From a virus: a DNA stretch of 57,527 nt. The stretch covers positions 1 to 57,527 of IMG/VR virus record IMGVR_UViG_3300022752_000080; one strand, written 5' to 3'. The notes under the pieces are model-generated. The model was given only the letters and a program-made list of their open reading frames with translations. It had not been told where the DNA came from and did not search any database. Numbering within the stretch: position 1 is the stretch's first letter; every line of letters starts with the position of its first letter. The position numbers and the translations under genes are program-made. This document shows, one piece after another, positions 9,841 through 16,697 of this stretch.

Positions 9841-10308
9841 TTAGTGGGTGTATGTATTTTTACCACGATAGGTATCTGTTTGGGCGTGGCAATTAGGGCA
9901 CAACAAACGAAGATTTTCTAAACGATTATCATAACGATTTCCGTTTATGTGATCTAACTCTATTGGAGCGATTTTACCATTCCAATGAGTAATACCACAT
10001 TCTTCACACTTATGCTCTTTTAATCCTTCCGAGATAAGACGTTTTTTCAAATTATTTGATTGAACGAGTTTTCCATCTACAAGATAGGATTCAATTGGTT
10101 GGCGTTTGGGAAGTTTTTTTCCTTTACTCCAAGCCATACCATGAAAGTGGGATGTGTCTAAATTTAGTTTTTTAATTCTATCTTTAGCACATTGATAGTT
10201 TCCACCAGCTTCTCTCAAATTAAGTTTTTGAAGAACTTGACGTATACTACCACTTTCTTTCACAGCCAAAGAAAACTCTTCGTCTGTATAGTTTCTGGAT
10301 TTTGACAT
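9841..10308 (-). CDS. HNH endonuclease with N-terminal DNA-binding region
   Basis: 155 residues from ATG 10308; an in-frame TTG at 10320 is less likely. Residues 1-60 form a helical region (YTDEEFSLAVKESGSIRQVL) typical of a DNA-binding module. The C-terminal half carries CEECGITHWN, IELDHINGN, NLRLLCPNCH and TYRGKN: an HNH motif within two CxxC zinc knuckles. A perfect late promoter TATAAATA lies 24 nt upstream. It sits on the far side of cpeT from the other HNH gene and next to tRNA-Leu, so the pair brackets a small auxiliary-gene cassette. A free-standing homing endonuclease is the best reading. Confidence 0.9.
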   Translation of the reverse strand: MSKSRNYTDEEFSLAVKESGSIRQVLQKLNLREAGGNYQCAKDRIKKLNLDTSHFHGMAWSKGKKLPKRQPIESYLVDGKLVQSNNLKKRLISEGLKEHKCEECGITHWNGKIAPIELDHINGNRYDNRLENLRLLCPNCHAQTDTYRGKNTYTH

Positions 10309-10331
10309 AACGGCAACCAATAACTAATAGT

Positions 10332-10339
10332 TATTTATA
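10332..10339 (-). promoter_or_regulatory. T4-type late promoter TATAAATA upstream of the HNH gene
   Basis: Exact late promoter core on the minus strand, 24 nt before ATG 10308. It would also transcribe the cpeT cassette. Confidence 0.7.
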
Positions 10340-10355
10340 ATAGTTTACCGTTAAT

Positions 10356-10440
10356 AGGCGAGGCGGGACTCGAACCCGCATGGGCGCAATGCCCGTCAGA
10401 TTTTAAGTCTGAGATGTCTAACCAATTTCATCACTCGCCC
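10356..10440 (-). tRNA. tRNA-Leu (UAA)
   Basis: 85-nt class II tRNA. Acceptor GGGCGAG/CTCGCCT, anticodon stem TCAGA/TCTGA with loop CTTAAAA (UAA), long variable arm GGGC..GCCC and T-arm GCGGG-TTCGAGT-CCCGC. It has its own sigma70 promoter 14 nt upstream. Confidence 0.95.
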
Positions 10441-10453
10441 GTGGTATGTGACA

Positions 10454-10482
10454 ATCGTAGCAGGTGGTGCTGAGACTGTCAA
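10454..10482 (-). promoter_or_regulatory. Sigma70 promoter TTGACA-17-TACGAT for tRNA-Leu
   Basis: -35 at 10477-10482 and -10 at 10454-10459 on the minus strand, 17-bp spacer. It lies in the short gap between tRNA-Met and tRNA-Leu. Confidence 0.8.
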
Positions 10483-10483
10483 G

Positions 10484-10558
10484 TGCTCGTTGGGGGAATC
10501 GAACCCAACCCTACGGCGAATTATGAGTTCGGTGCATTCACCAGATTGCTAAAGGAGC
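10484..10558 (-). tRNA. tRNA-Met (CAU), or Ile2 (CAU), with imperfect arms
   Basis: Anticodon stem CGAA/TTCG with loop CTCATAA gives CAU. The acceptor GCTCCTT/AACGAGC has one C-C mismatch, and the T-stem (TTGGG before TTCGATT, CCCCC after) pairs only at three positions. CAU could be methionine or, if lysidine-modified, AUA isoleucine. The gene starts one base after the upstream small ORF ends. Confidence 0.75.
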
Positions 10559-10747
10559 TCAACGATAAATGAAGTTATCCGATTTTAACAGTTTACCGCA
10601 TTTTTCCTTTAGTTCAACCAATTCGTTGATTGTAGCACATTTAAAAGTGATAATCGTTCCATCTTCACCTCGGATGACTACCTTTTTATTATAGAGGTCA
10701 ACCGAGATCTTGTCAAGAGCTGATTCGGAAGGATTTTGGAGATTCAT
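10559..10747 (-). CDS. Small hypothetical protein, early
   Basis: 62 residues (MNLQNPSESALDKISVDLYN start) with a beta-strand-like centre (KKVVIRGEDGTIITF) and a helical end. It has its own perfect sigma70 promoter and abuts tRNA-Met, so the tRNA is probably processed from its mRNA. No family recognised. Confidence 0.65.
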   Translation of the reverse strand: MNLQNPSESALDKISVDLYNKKVVIRGEDGTIITFKCATINELVELKEKCGKLLKSDNFIYR

Positions 10748-10777
10748 AAGACTCAGACCTCAAAGCGCCACATTGCT

Positions 10778-10806
10778 ATTATACGAGTATGTAGGCGTTC
10801 TGTCAA
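10778..10806 (-). promoter_or_regulatory. Consensus sigma70 promoter TTGACA-17-TATAAT
   Basis: -35 at 10801-10806 and -10 at 10778-10783, both perfect, 31 nt before ATG 10747. It drives the 62-residue ORF and tRNA-Met. Confidence 0.88.
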
Positions 10807-10886
10807 TCTCGACTTTTTTGACCAAAAATTTGCCGAGATTTTTTTTGCGACCTTTTGGTAATTAAAAGTCAATTTTGAAATCGCTA

Positions 10887-12419
10887 TTAATTTAAGAAAA
10901 TTGCTGGAGCAACTAAATTAATCTTAGCGGCTGTAATACCTATAGTTAGTGCGGTAGGTGGCGTTCCTGGTGTATATGGTCCCGCTGTCATGTAAACTGC
11001 TCCTTTGCCAAACATGGCAAGCGTAGAAGCATCTGAACCAACATACATTCCTGGTTTATTCATTTTAATTAGAGATGGTGCCAACGTTTTGTCTAGGATG
11101 GGTGTTACAATATCAGCTACAACACTCTTGGCATTTCCAGAAGCAAAGTTGCCCACCTTTGTACTAAACACTATGTCGCCTTTGGTGATGTTGAATGTGA
11201 CTCCACCATCAGCAGACAATTCATTCTCCACTAGCAACAATGGTTTGGTAATTTCTGGTGTTGAGGTTGTTGCTGGAGTAATATCTTTAAACTTATTGTT
11301 AATTGTATACGCCGCCTTCGCTGTTATCATTGGAGGAGTTGCTGATGCTGTTGCTATAACAGCTGCTAAAGCAGGGTTTGTATTTAAAACTGTAGTTGCT
11401 TTCTTGCCGCCAATTGTTTCAAGCATGTCACGAGCGACATTAATATCCAAGTCACCAGCAGAATTGATGTTCAAAGATGAAGCAGCGTTATCCATTTGAA
11501 TAGTGTATTCTCCATCCACTTTCATAAACTTAGCTGACTCTTGTGTAACCTTTGTTGATGCTGTATTATTATAGGAACCACATCGCATGTCAATCAATCC
11601 ACCATATTCCTCTCCTGGCTTTGCTGAACCTGTTTTTTCTCCTGGTCCACCACCAGCGAGTAATTTGATGTCAGAACCTTTTAACTCTAATGATTTTGCT
11701 GCTGCTAAAGTCAGGTTGCCAGCAGATTTAACCGCAACATTTCCACTTCTAACTTCTATTGCTAAGTCTCCATTTACAACCAACGAAAATGCTGTCCCCT
11801 TTACAGACGGATTCTCTGCTGCTAAGGCATCATTGTCATTGTTTACTTCAATAGCAAGATATTCGTTGATTTTAATTTGAGATGGTCCATCACTATGAAT
11901 GGACATGTTGCCCGTATTTGGATCGTTTGATGGATTTTTAACTGATGATAAAAGCAAAGAACCATTTGGTTCTACACGTACTCCAGCTCCTTGTGCTGTT
12001 CTCACTTGCCAGAACGCACCACCAGTTAACTCATTGTATCCTTCTTGCTTAATTAAATTACCACCTTGCGATGTTGTTGTTTCTAGTTTTGTTATGTCTG
12101 CTACTTTACTTGCTTGAACATCTGATTCTGGATTTAGTGAACCAGAACTTCCAAATCCTTGTAGTTCTGGTGGAATCCATGCTCCAATATCTTGAAGCAC
12201 TCCCATCACTTCAGAACCAAACTGGTCTATCTCATCTTGTATGTTTCCAAGAAAACTATTGACACCAGAAGTAGCATCTGCTAAACTTGGAAGACCTAAA
12301 TTAACATCTGGAGTAAAGTTTCTCAGTCCAGTACCGCACTTCCCGCTTACAGTAGGTCTAGGAAGACTACGTGCTCCTGTTCTTAAATCGTTCTGTAATT
12401 CTAACCAGTTCTTTGGCAT
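10887..12419 (-). CDS. gp5 needle-like beta-structured baseplate spike protein
   Basis: 510 residues, last gene of the tail operon, 12 nt after the OB-fold gp5-like gene. After an N-terminal region with a possible amphipathic helix (LGNIQDEIDQFGSEVMGVL), residues ~120-290 carry short repeated beta segments (GAFWQVRT, RVEPNGSLLLSS, QIKINEYLAIEV, LAIEVRSGNVAVKSAGNL, LELKGSDIKLLAGG) like the beta-prism/VgrG-type spike that ends T4 gp5. The end has strand-rich, Ala/Thr-rich sequence (INLVAPAIFLN). In T4 the OB fold, lysozyme and needle are one polypeptide; here the needle-like part appears as a separate gene. The assignment rests on repeat style and position. Confidence 0.65.
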   Translation of the reverse strand: MPKNWLELQNDLRTGARSLPRPTVSGKCGTGLRNFTPDVNLGLPSLADATSGVNSFLGNIQDEIDQFGSEVMGVLQDIGAWIPPELQGFGSSGSLNPESDVQASKVADITKLETTTSQGGNLIKQEGYNELTGGAFWQVRTAQGAGVRVEPNGSLLLSSVKNPSNDPNTGNMSIHSDGPSQIKINEYLAIEVNNDNDALAAENPSVKGTAFSLVVNGDLAIEVRSGNVAVKSAGNLTLAAAKSLELKGSDIKLLAGGGPGEKTGSAKPGEEYGGLIDMRCGSYNNTASTKVTQESAKFMKVDGEYTIQMDNAASSLNINSAGDLDINVARDMLETIGGKKATTVLNTNPALAAVIATASATPPMITAKAAYTINNKFKDITPATTSTPEITKPLLLVENELSADGGVTFNITKGDIVFSTKVGNFASGNAKSVVADIVTPILDKTLAPSLIKMNKPGMYVGSDASTLAMFGKGAVYMTAGPYTPGTPPTALTIGITAAKINLVAPAIFLN

Positions 12420-12431
12420 TTACTTCACCTC

Positions 12432-15074
12432 TTACACAGTACAATCATCACAATTGCCATCGGGACAATCAACAACTTCAGCCGTTCCGAATGGAGCGAT
12501 ACCTTGAGTATATCTATCAAACAATTCTTGCTCTAAGCAAGAGAAAGATGGAATTGCTAGTGCTCCATTGCCACCACCGCCAATGATTTCTATCGTAGGA
12601 AACTCATCGAAGGTTTTAATTTTATTTATTATCTTGATGTTACTCACATATCCATTTGTAATTTCTGCTTGTGCTACAGTTTTCTCACCATTTACATAGA
12701 TGATTGGAGATGAAGTATATCCATATCCTGGTCTGATGACAATGAATCCATCTATGAAACAGTTTGTACCTGATGGTTTATTAGGAACATAACCTGATCC
12801 AGGGCGTTCAACTTTAACCTTAACAATCTTCCCGTTTTCATCCACAACCGCAGATGCTGATGCTCCATTTCCCTCACCATAGATTCGTATGAATGGTGGT
12901 TTAATATAATTATCTCCTGAATCAATGATAGGAATATCAAGTATCCTTCCCATATCATCTACAATAGGTGGACCAAAAGTAGGTGGAATAAATTCTCTAT
13001 CTTCTGGAGTTTTGGGGGTGACTGGAGAATTATTATAGATTGTAAAGTCTACCGTCACGCCTGGTCCCAAAACACTAAACGTAACTACTTCTTCCGTGGA
13101 GATACTAATGTTTTCAGAAATTGTAACTGTAGTAACAGCAACGTTTCCGACCATTCTCATCTTTCCTACCGTTGTACCACCAACAAAATCACGACTCTCA
13201 ACATTACCGAAGAGTAAGAAATCATACTCAGTTCCATCAGGAACTGAACCAGAAGAAACAGCAAGAGTAAAAGCAATGTTTTCTTTTCTCGTTACTCTTG
13301 TCTTATTAGCGATTAAAGTAAACAACAGTGGAGCTGGTGTGCCAGTAGATACAGGAGAGAATACATTAGTTGATGAACCAGACAATATAATATCTTCTTC
13401 TCTTTTCAAATCAATAGAAACTCTAGCGTCTACATTTGTTTCTACTGTTGATACACCACTAATTACAATCGTATCAAATTCATCTTCCTCTACATTCACT
13501 GGAGGGAATACTGCCGCAGGCACTGTATCTGTTGGAGTGGGCGTTGTTGGTTCTACATACTCTGGCACCTCTGGGAATGGCGATGGTGGTTCTGGCTCTG
13601 GTGGTATGACGGGACCAGTTGGAGTGCCAGGAATACCCCCACCAGGAACTGCTGTAGTAGGTTCTGGGCAAGGCAAAGAATACGCTTCCTCACAAGTTGT
13701 CTGTAACTCAGAGACACCCTCAGAAGCAATCTTATCTATCAAGGCATCCAGTTTAGCAAAGTTATCTGCTCCAGGTTTTTTCTTTGCTCTTTTATTACAT
13801 GCGGATTTCAGTTGCTCTTCTGTTAAACATTTTTCTCCTGCTCCAGAGCAACTGATACCAAGGAGTTGAAAGATGAATTGTAGAGCTGCTCCAAGAATAT
13901 TCAATGGACTTGCTATGATTCCAAGCAACGCCTGTAAAGGACCGAGAATAGATGATACAATACTCTCTAAAAAACTTGAGATTTGACTTAAAATTTGTGA
14001 GATGATTCCTTCAATAACACATGTTGCTGCGTTAACTGCCTCAAGCAACAGATTCGTCAATAGATTGGTCAAGAAATCAAATAACTTTTCCTCAAGATCA
14101 GCAATCTGACAGTTTAGTTTTCCTAATTGTTCATTCAACCACTTGGTTAATTTACCAAGAACTCCTAACCTTCTCTTCTTAATAACTGTACCAGTCTTAG
14201 GGTCTTTGAGCGATTCTGGTGATGGAATACCAAGCAAAAATTTTACAACTGCTTTGACACCTTGCTTCAAAAGAGAATGTAACTTTGCTTTAGCTGCTTC
14301 AACATATGTTCTTGCGATGCCATTTATTCTACTGATATATCCCTGTGCTGTTCCAGCATAGTCAACTACAGTCCCTGTTGTACTACTCAACATTTGTGTG
14401 CCAATCTGCCCACCATTTTTCGAGACGCTACCCAAAAATTCTGTGAGCGTTTGCTCCATCTTTGTCTTAACTGTGTTTGTTTTCTTACACAGTGGGTCAG
14501 CAACACCAACACAGAAGTAAGAACCTGCTGGATTGCCTACAGTTTTTTCTCCATTTGTTCCAGCAGCAAGAGTTGATGGTGGTAGTTGTGTTGTGGCGGT
14601 TCCTGTTGTTTGATTCGCTGCTGCGTCTTGTGCTCCAGCTGGCAACGTTACGGATGGGTTTGTTGGTGGAACATAACGTTGATATGATAAACAAGCATCA
14701 GCAGGGACTGAAGTTTCAATTGATTTATTTTTTGAAGAATTATATACCTTTGCCATCTGCCCCATGATGACGGGGTGTTGTCCAGTAGCACCATCAAGAA
14801 AGAATCCCATTACCCAATCACCTTTCTGTAATCTTACAGGAGAATGATTACTCTTTCCTTCACTTGATGTGTGTGTCACTGGCATTAGCACAGTAGCCCA
14901 AGGCAAATCCTCATAGGGAACAGATGTACAACTCTTTAGATGTTGCCCTACGATTCTTACTTTATATCTAAAAGATGCCTTTGGGTCTTTGTCTGTTTCA
15001 ACTTGCCCAATCCACCAATAGAATCCATCTTTACCCGCAAATCCAATTGGTGTGTTTAATTCAGGTAACAGCAT
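12432..15074 (-). CDS. Baseplate hub protein with gp5 OB-fold
   Basis: 880 residues. Residues ~15-110 match the gp5/VgrG OB-fold domain (FYWWIGQVETDKDP, YKVRIVGQH, LPWATVLMP, KGDWVMGFFLDG, HPVIMGQ), which sits at the tip of the tail tube. The middle (about 250-450) is helical and hydrophobic with conserved cysteines, followed by a Pro/Thr-rich linker and beta-sandwich segments resembling Calx-beta repeats (RKENIAFTLAVSSGSVPDGT). No gp5 lysozyme signature is visible; lytic domains are in two other tail proteins of this operon. It begins 2 nt after the CP12-like gene and precedes the needle-like gene. Confidence 0.78.
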   Translation of the reverse strand: MLLPELNTPIGFAGKDGFYWWIGQVETDKDPKASFRYKVRIVGQHLKSCTSVPYEDLPWATVLMPVTHTSSEGKSNHSPVRLQKGDWVMGFFLDGATGQHPVIMGQMAKVYNSSKNKSIETSVPADACLSYQRYVPPTNPSVTLPAGAQDAAANQTTGTATTQLPPSTLAAGTNGEKTVGNPAGSYFCVGVADPLCKKTNTVKTKMEQTLTEFLGSVSKNGGQIGTQMLSSTTGTVVDYAGTAQGYISRINGIARTYVEAAKAKLHSLLKQGVKAVVKFLLGIPSPESLKDPKTGTVIKKRRLGVLGKLTKWLNEQLGKLNCQIADLEEKLFDFLTNLLTNLLLEAVNAATCVIEGIISQILSQISSFLESIVSSILGPLQALLGIIASPLNILGAALQFIFQLLGISCSGAGEKCLTEEQLKSACNKRAKKKPGADNFAKLDALIDKIASEGVSELQTTCEEAYSLPCPEPTTAVPGGGIPGTPTGPVIPPEPEPPSPFPEVPEYVEPTTPTPTDTVPAAVFPPVNVEEDEFDTIVISGVSTVETNVDARVSIDLKREEDIILSGSSTNVFSPVSTGTPAPLLFTLIANKTRVTRKENIAFTLAVSSGSVPDGTEYDFLLFGNVESRDFVGGTTVGKMRMVGNVAVTTVTISENISISTEEVVTFSVLGPGVTVDFTIYNNSPVTPKTPEDREFIPPTFGPPIVDDMGRILDIPIIDSGDNYIKPPFIRIYGEGNGASASAVVDENGKIVKVKVERPGSGYVPNKPSGTNCFIDGFIVIRPGYGYTSSPIIYVNGEKTVAQAEITNGYVSNIKIINKIKTFDEFPTIEIIGGGGNGALAIPSFSCLEQELFDRYTQGIAPFGTAEVVDCPDGNCDDCTV

Positions 15075-15076
15075 GA

Positions 15077-15289
15077 TTAGTTATCATAAATTCTACACTC
15101 TAAAGCATTTGGATTCTCATCGCAAAATAATTCAAGTGGGGTTGGGTCGTGCTGAGTTTCTGGGTGTCTCTCCAGAAATTTTTCTAGTGCTTCTAATTCT
15201 TCTTCAGCATGTCTTCTTGCTTGCGATGACACTAAAGCATCATCAATTATTTTTTTGTCGTGTTCAATATGTTTGTGAATGTTTTCCAT
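15077..15289 (-). CDS. CP12-like protein (Calvin-cycle regulator homologue)
   Basis: 70 residues, highly charged. The C-terminus, ELFCDENPNALECRIYDN, matches the C-terminal motif of CP12 (CDENP-x3-EC-R-x-YDN) with the same C-x8-C spacing; this part binds GAPDH in the GAPDH-CP12-PRK complex. The preceding helix (AEEELEALEKF) corresponds to the CP12 core helix, but the N-terminal cysteine pair is absent, as in some cyanobacterial and phage variants. CP12 would hold back the Calvin cycle and leave NADPH for nucleotide synthesis. It lies between the gp27-like and gp5-like genes with 1-2 nt gaps, so it would be expressed with late tail genes. A structural protein with a convergent C-terminus cannot be excluded. 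Confidence 0.7.
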   Translation of the reverse strand: MENIHKHIEHDKKIIDDALVSSQARRHAEEELEALEKFLERHPETQHDPTPLELFCDENPNALECRIYDN

Positions 15290-15290
15290 C

Positions 15291-16694
15291 TTAACTACCT
15301 AAGTTGTCTCGCATTAATTCCACATTTGAAACGGCAACAAGTCCTACGTTATTATCTCTTAGAACTTCATAAGATATTTTACTAATTAAATAAACTCCAC
15401 TATTAGCTTTATCAAAAAGTTCTTTCTCTCTTTCTGATGCGAGAGATTGATTTGGTAACTTAACTTTTAACTTATCGCCCGCTCTTAATTCTAAATTCAA
15501 TGGTATAGTAATATTTAGTACCTGATTTTTCATTATCATACTTCTGCTAATAGATTGTGCCATCCATTGTTTTTTGAAGTCTGGATATGGTGTTGCTTGC
15601 CCGCCAGAAGATTGTGTTGGGTCAGCGATACCAAAACCAGAATAGAATGTTTCATGATCATAGAACTGAAGCATTACTCTCGATGGGTATTGTGAAAAGT
15701 TTTTAATCTGATCAGGAATCTTTTCATCAGTGCCGAGGTGTTTCATCTGTTGATATTCTTTTTCCAAAGAAAATTTATACTCTTCGTATTCTAATGATGA
15801 TGGATTGAAGAAAGAAATTACAGAACCATACACACCATATCTCATTTTCTGTAAAATATTTTCTTGACTGCCGAAAGAATAATTTAGTATTTTGTAAGTG
15901 TTGTTTTCGGTATTTGACTCTGGTGTTTGAGCAATTGAATACGCATACTCTTTATGTTTTTCTGGGTCCGATACTAACTTATCAATAGATTTAAAAACGT
16001 ATCCATCATATGTTTCAAAGAACTTATATCCAGCACTTCCAGAAATTATCTTTGTTGTATCAGGAACATCGGATTTTATTGCTCCTGTATTATCTGTTTT
16101 AGTTGTTTTAGATGCAGCTGCTTTTTGTTGTGGATTAGCAGCACTTGATACACACTCGGGGAGTAAAGACGCTATCATGTCAAAAGGTCTTTTCATAGAT
16201 GGAATTTCTTTTGTCTTATATTTACAAGTTTCAAAGTTGGAAGATTTAATTTTAGACCCCGCTTCTAGATAATTTGTTAGTATATCTTTTACAATAGTAT
16301 CTCCAGTGCCTTCTACTTTTTTACCAATACGAAGGACTTCATTCTTAAGTGCTTCCATGGTAAACAAATCTAAGATATACATCTGAGTATTTCTAGAAAC
16401 AATTCTATTTCTTATGCCATAAATTACAAACTCATACTTGTATTCCGTTTTTGAAATTGCTGGAACTTGTATTTTTATGACAACTTTTTCTGTTCCTACA
16501 ATTGGTGCTGTAGCAATCAAGTTAGTCGCTGTATCAATTAATGTTAATTCTGCTGCCATGGTAGGCATATCAATTCCTTCATAGATACGAATGCTTTCAA
16601 TCTGAGCTGCTGGTTTTGAACCAGTAAGGATATACTTCTTACCTTTTAATCCTTCAATATATACTTCCTTTACTACCGCATTTAAATCGTTCAT
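15291..16694 (-). CDS. Baseplate hub protein, gp27-like
   Basis: 467 residues. N-terminal half strand-rich (ESIRIYEGIDMPTMAAELTL; VVIKIQVP; RIVSRNTQMYILDLFT), typical of gp27/gpD hub domains that mimic the tail tube. The C-terminus has LNITIPLNLELRAGDKLKVKLP and YLISKISYEVLRDNNVG, the usual hub ending, where phage hub proteins read '...Y.V..V.H...'. It directly precedes the CP12-like and gp5 genes, as gp27 and gp5 interact in T4. Assignment by fold-like motifs and context rather than strong identity. Confidence 0.65.
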   Translation of the reverse strand: MNDLNAVVKEVYIEGLKGKKYILTGSKPAAQIESIRIYEGIDMPTMAAELTLIDTATNLIATAPIVGTEKVVIKIQVPAISKTEYKYEFVIYGIRNRIVSRNTQMYILDLFTMEALKNEVLRIGKKVEGTGDTIVKDILTNYLEAGSKIKSSNFETCKYKTKEIPSMKRPFDMIASLLPECVSSAANPQQKAAASKTTKTDNTGAIKSDVPDTTKIISGSAGYKFFETYDGYVFKSIDKLVSDPEKHKEYAYSIAQTPESNTENNTYKILNYSFGSQENILQKMRYGVYGSVISFFNPSSLEYEEYKFSLEKEYQQMKHLGTDEKIPDQIKNFSQYPSRVMLQFYDHETFYSGFGIADPTQSSGGQATPYPDFKKQWMAQSISRSMIMKNQVLNITIPLNLELRAGDKLKVKLPNQSLASEREKELFDKANSGVYLISKISYEVLRDNNVGLVAVSNVELMRDNLGS

Positions 16695-16697
16695 TTT

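Noticed and set aside
11005-11499. 164-residue plus-strand ORF opposite the needle-like gene
   Set aside because: Antisense shadow of a repeat-rich beta protein; no supporting signal.
13096-13869. 257-residue ORF on the plus strand opposite the gp5-like gene
   Set aside because: Low-complexity Ser/Thr/Val/Gly composition mirrors the antisense of the Pro/Thr-rich gp5-like linker; no ribosome binding site or motif.
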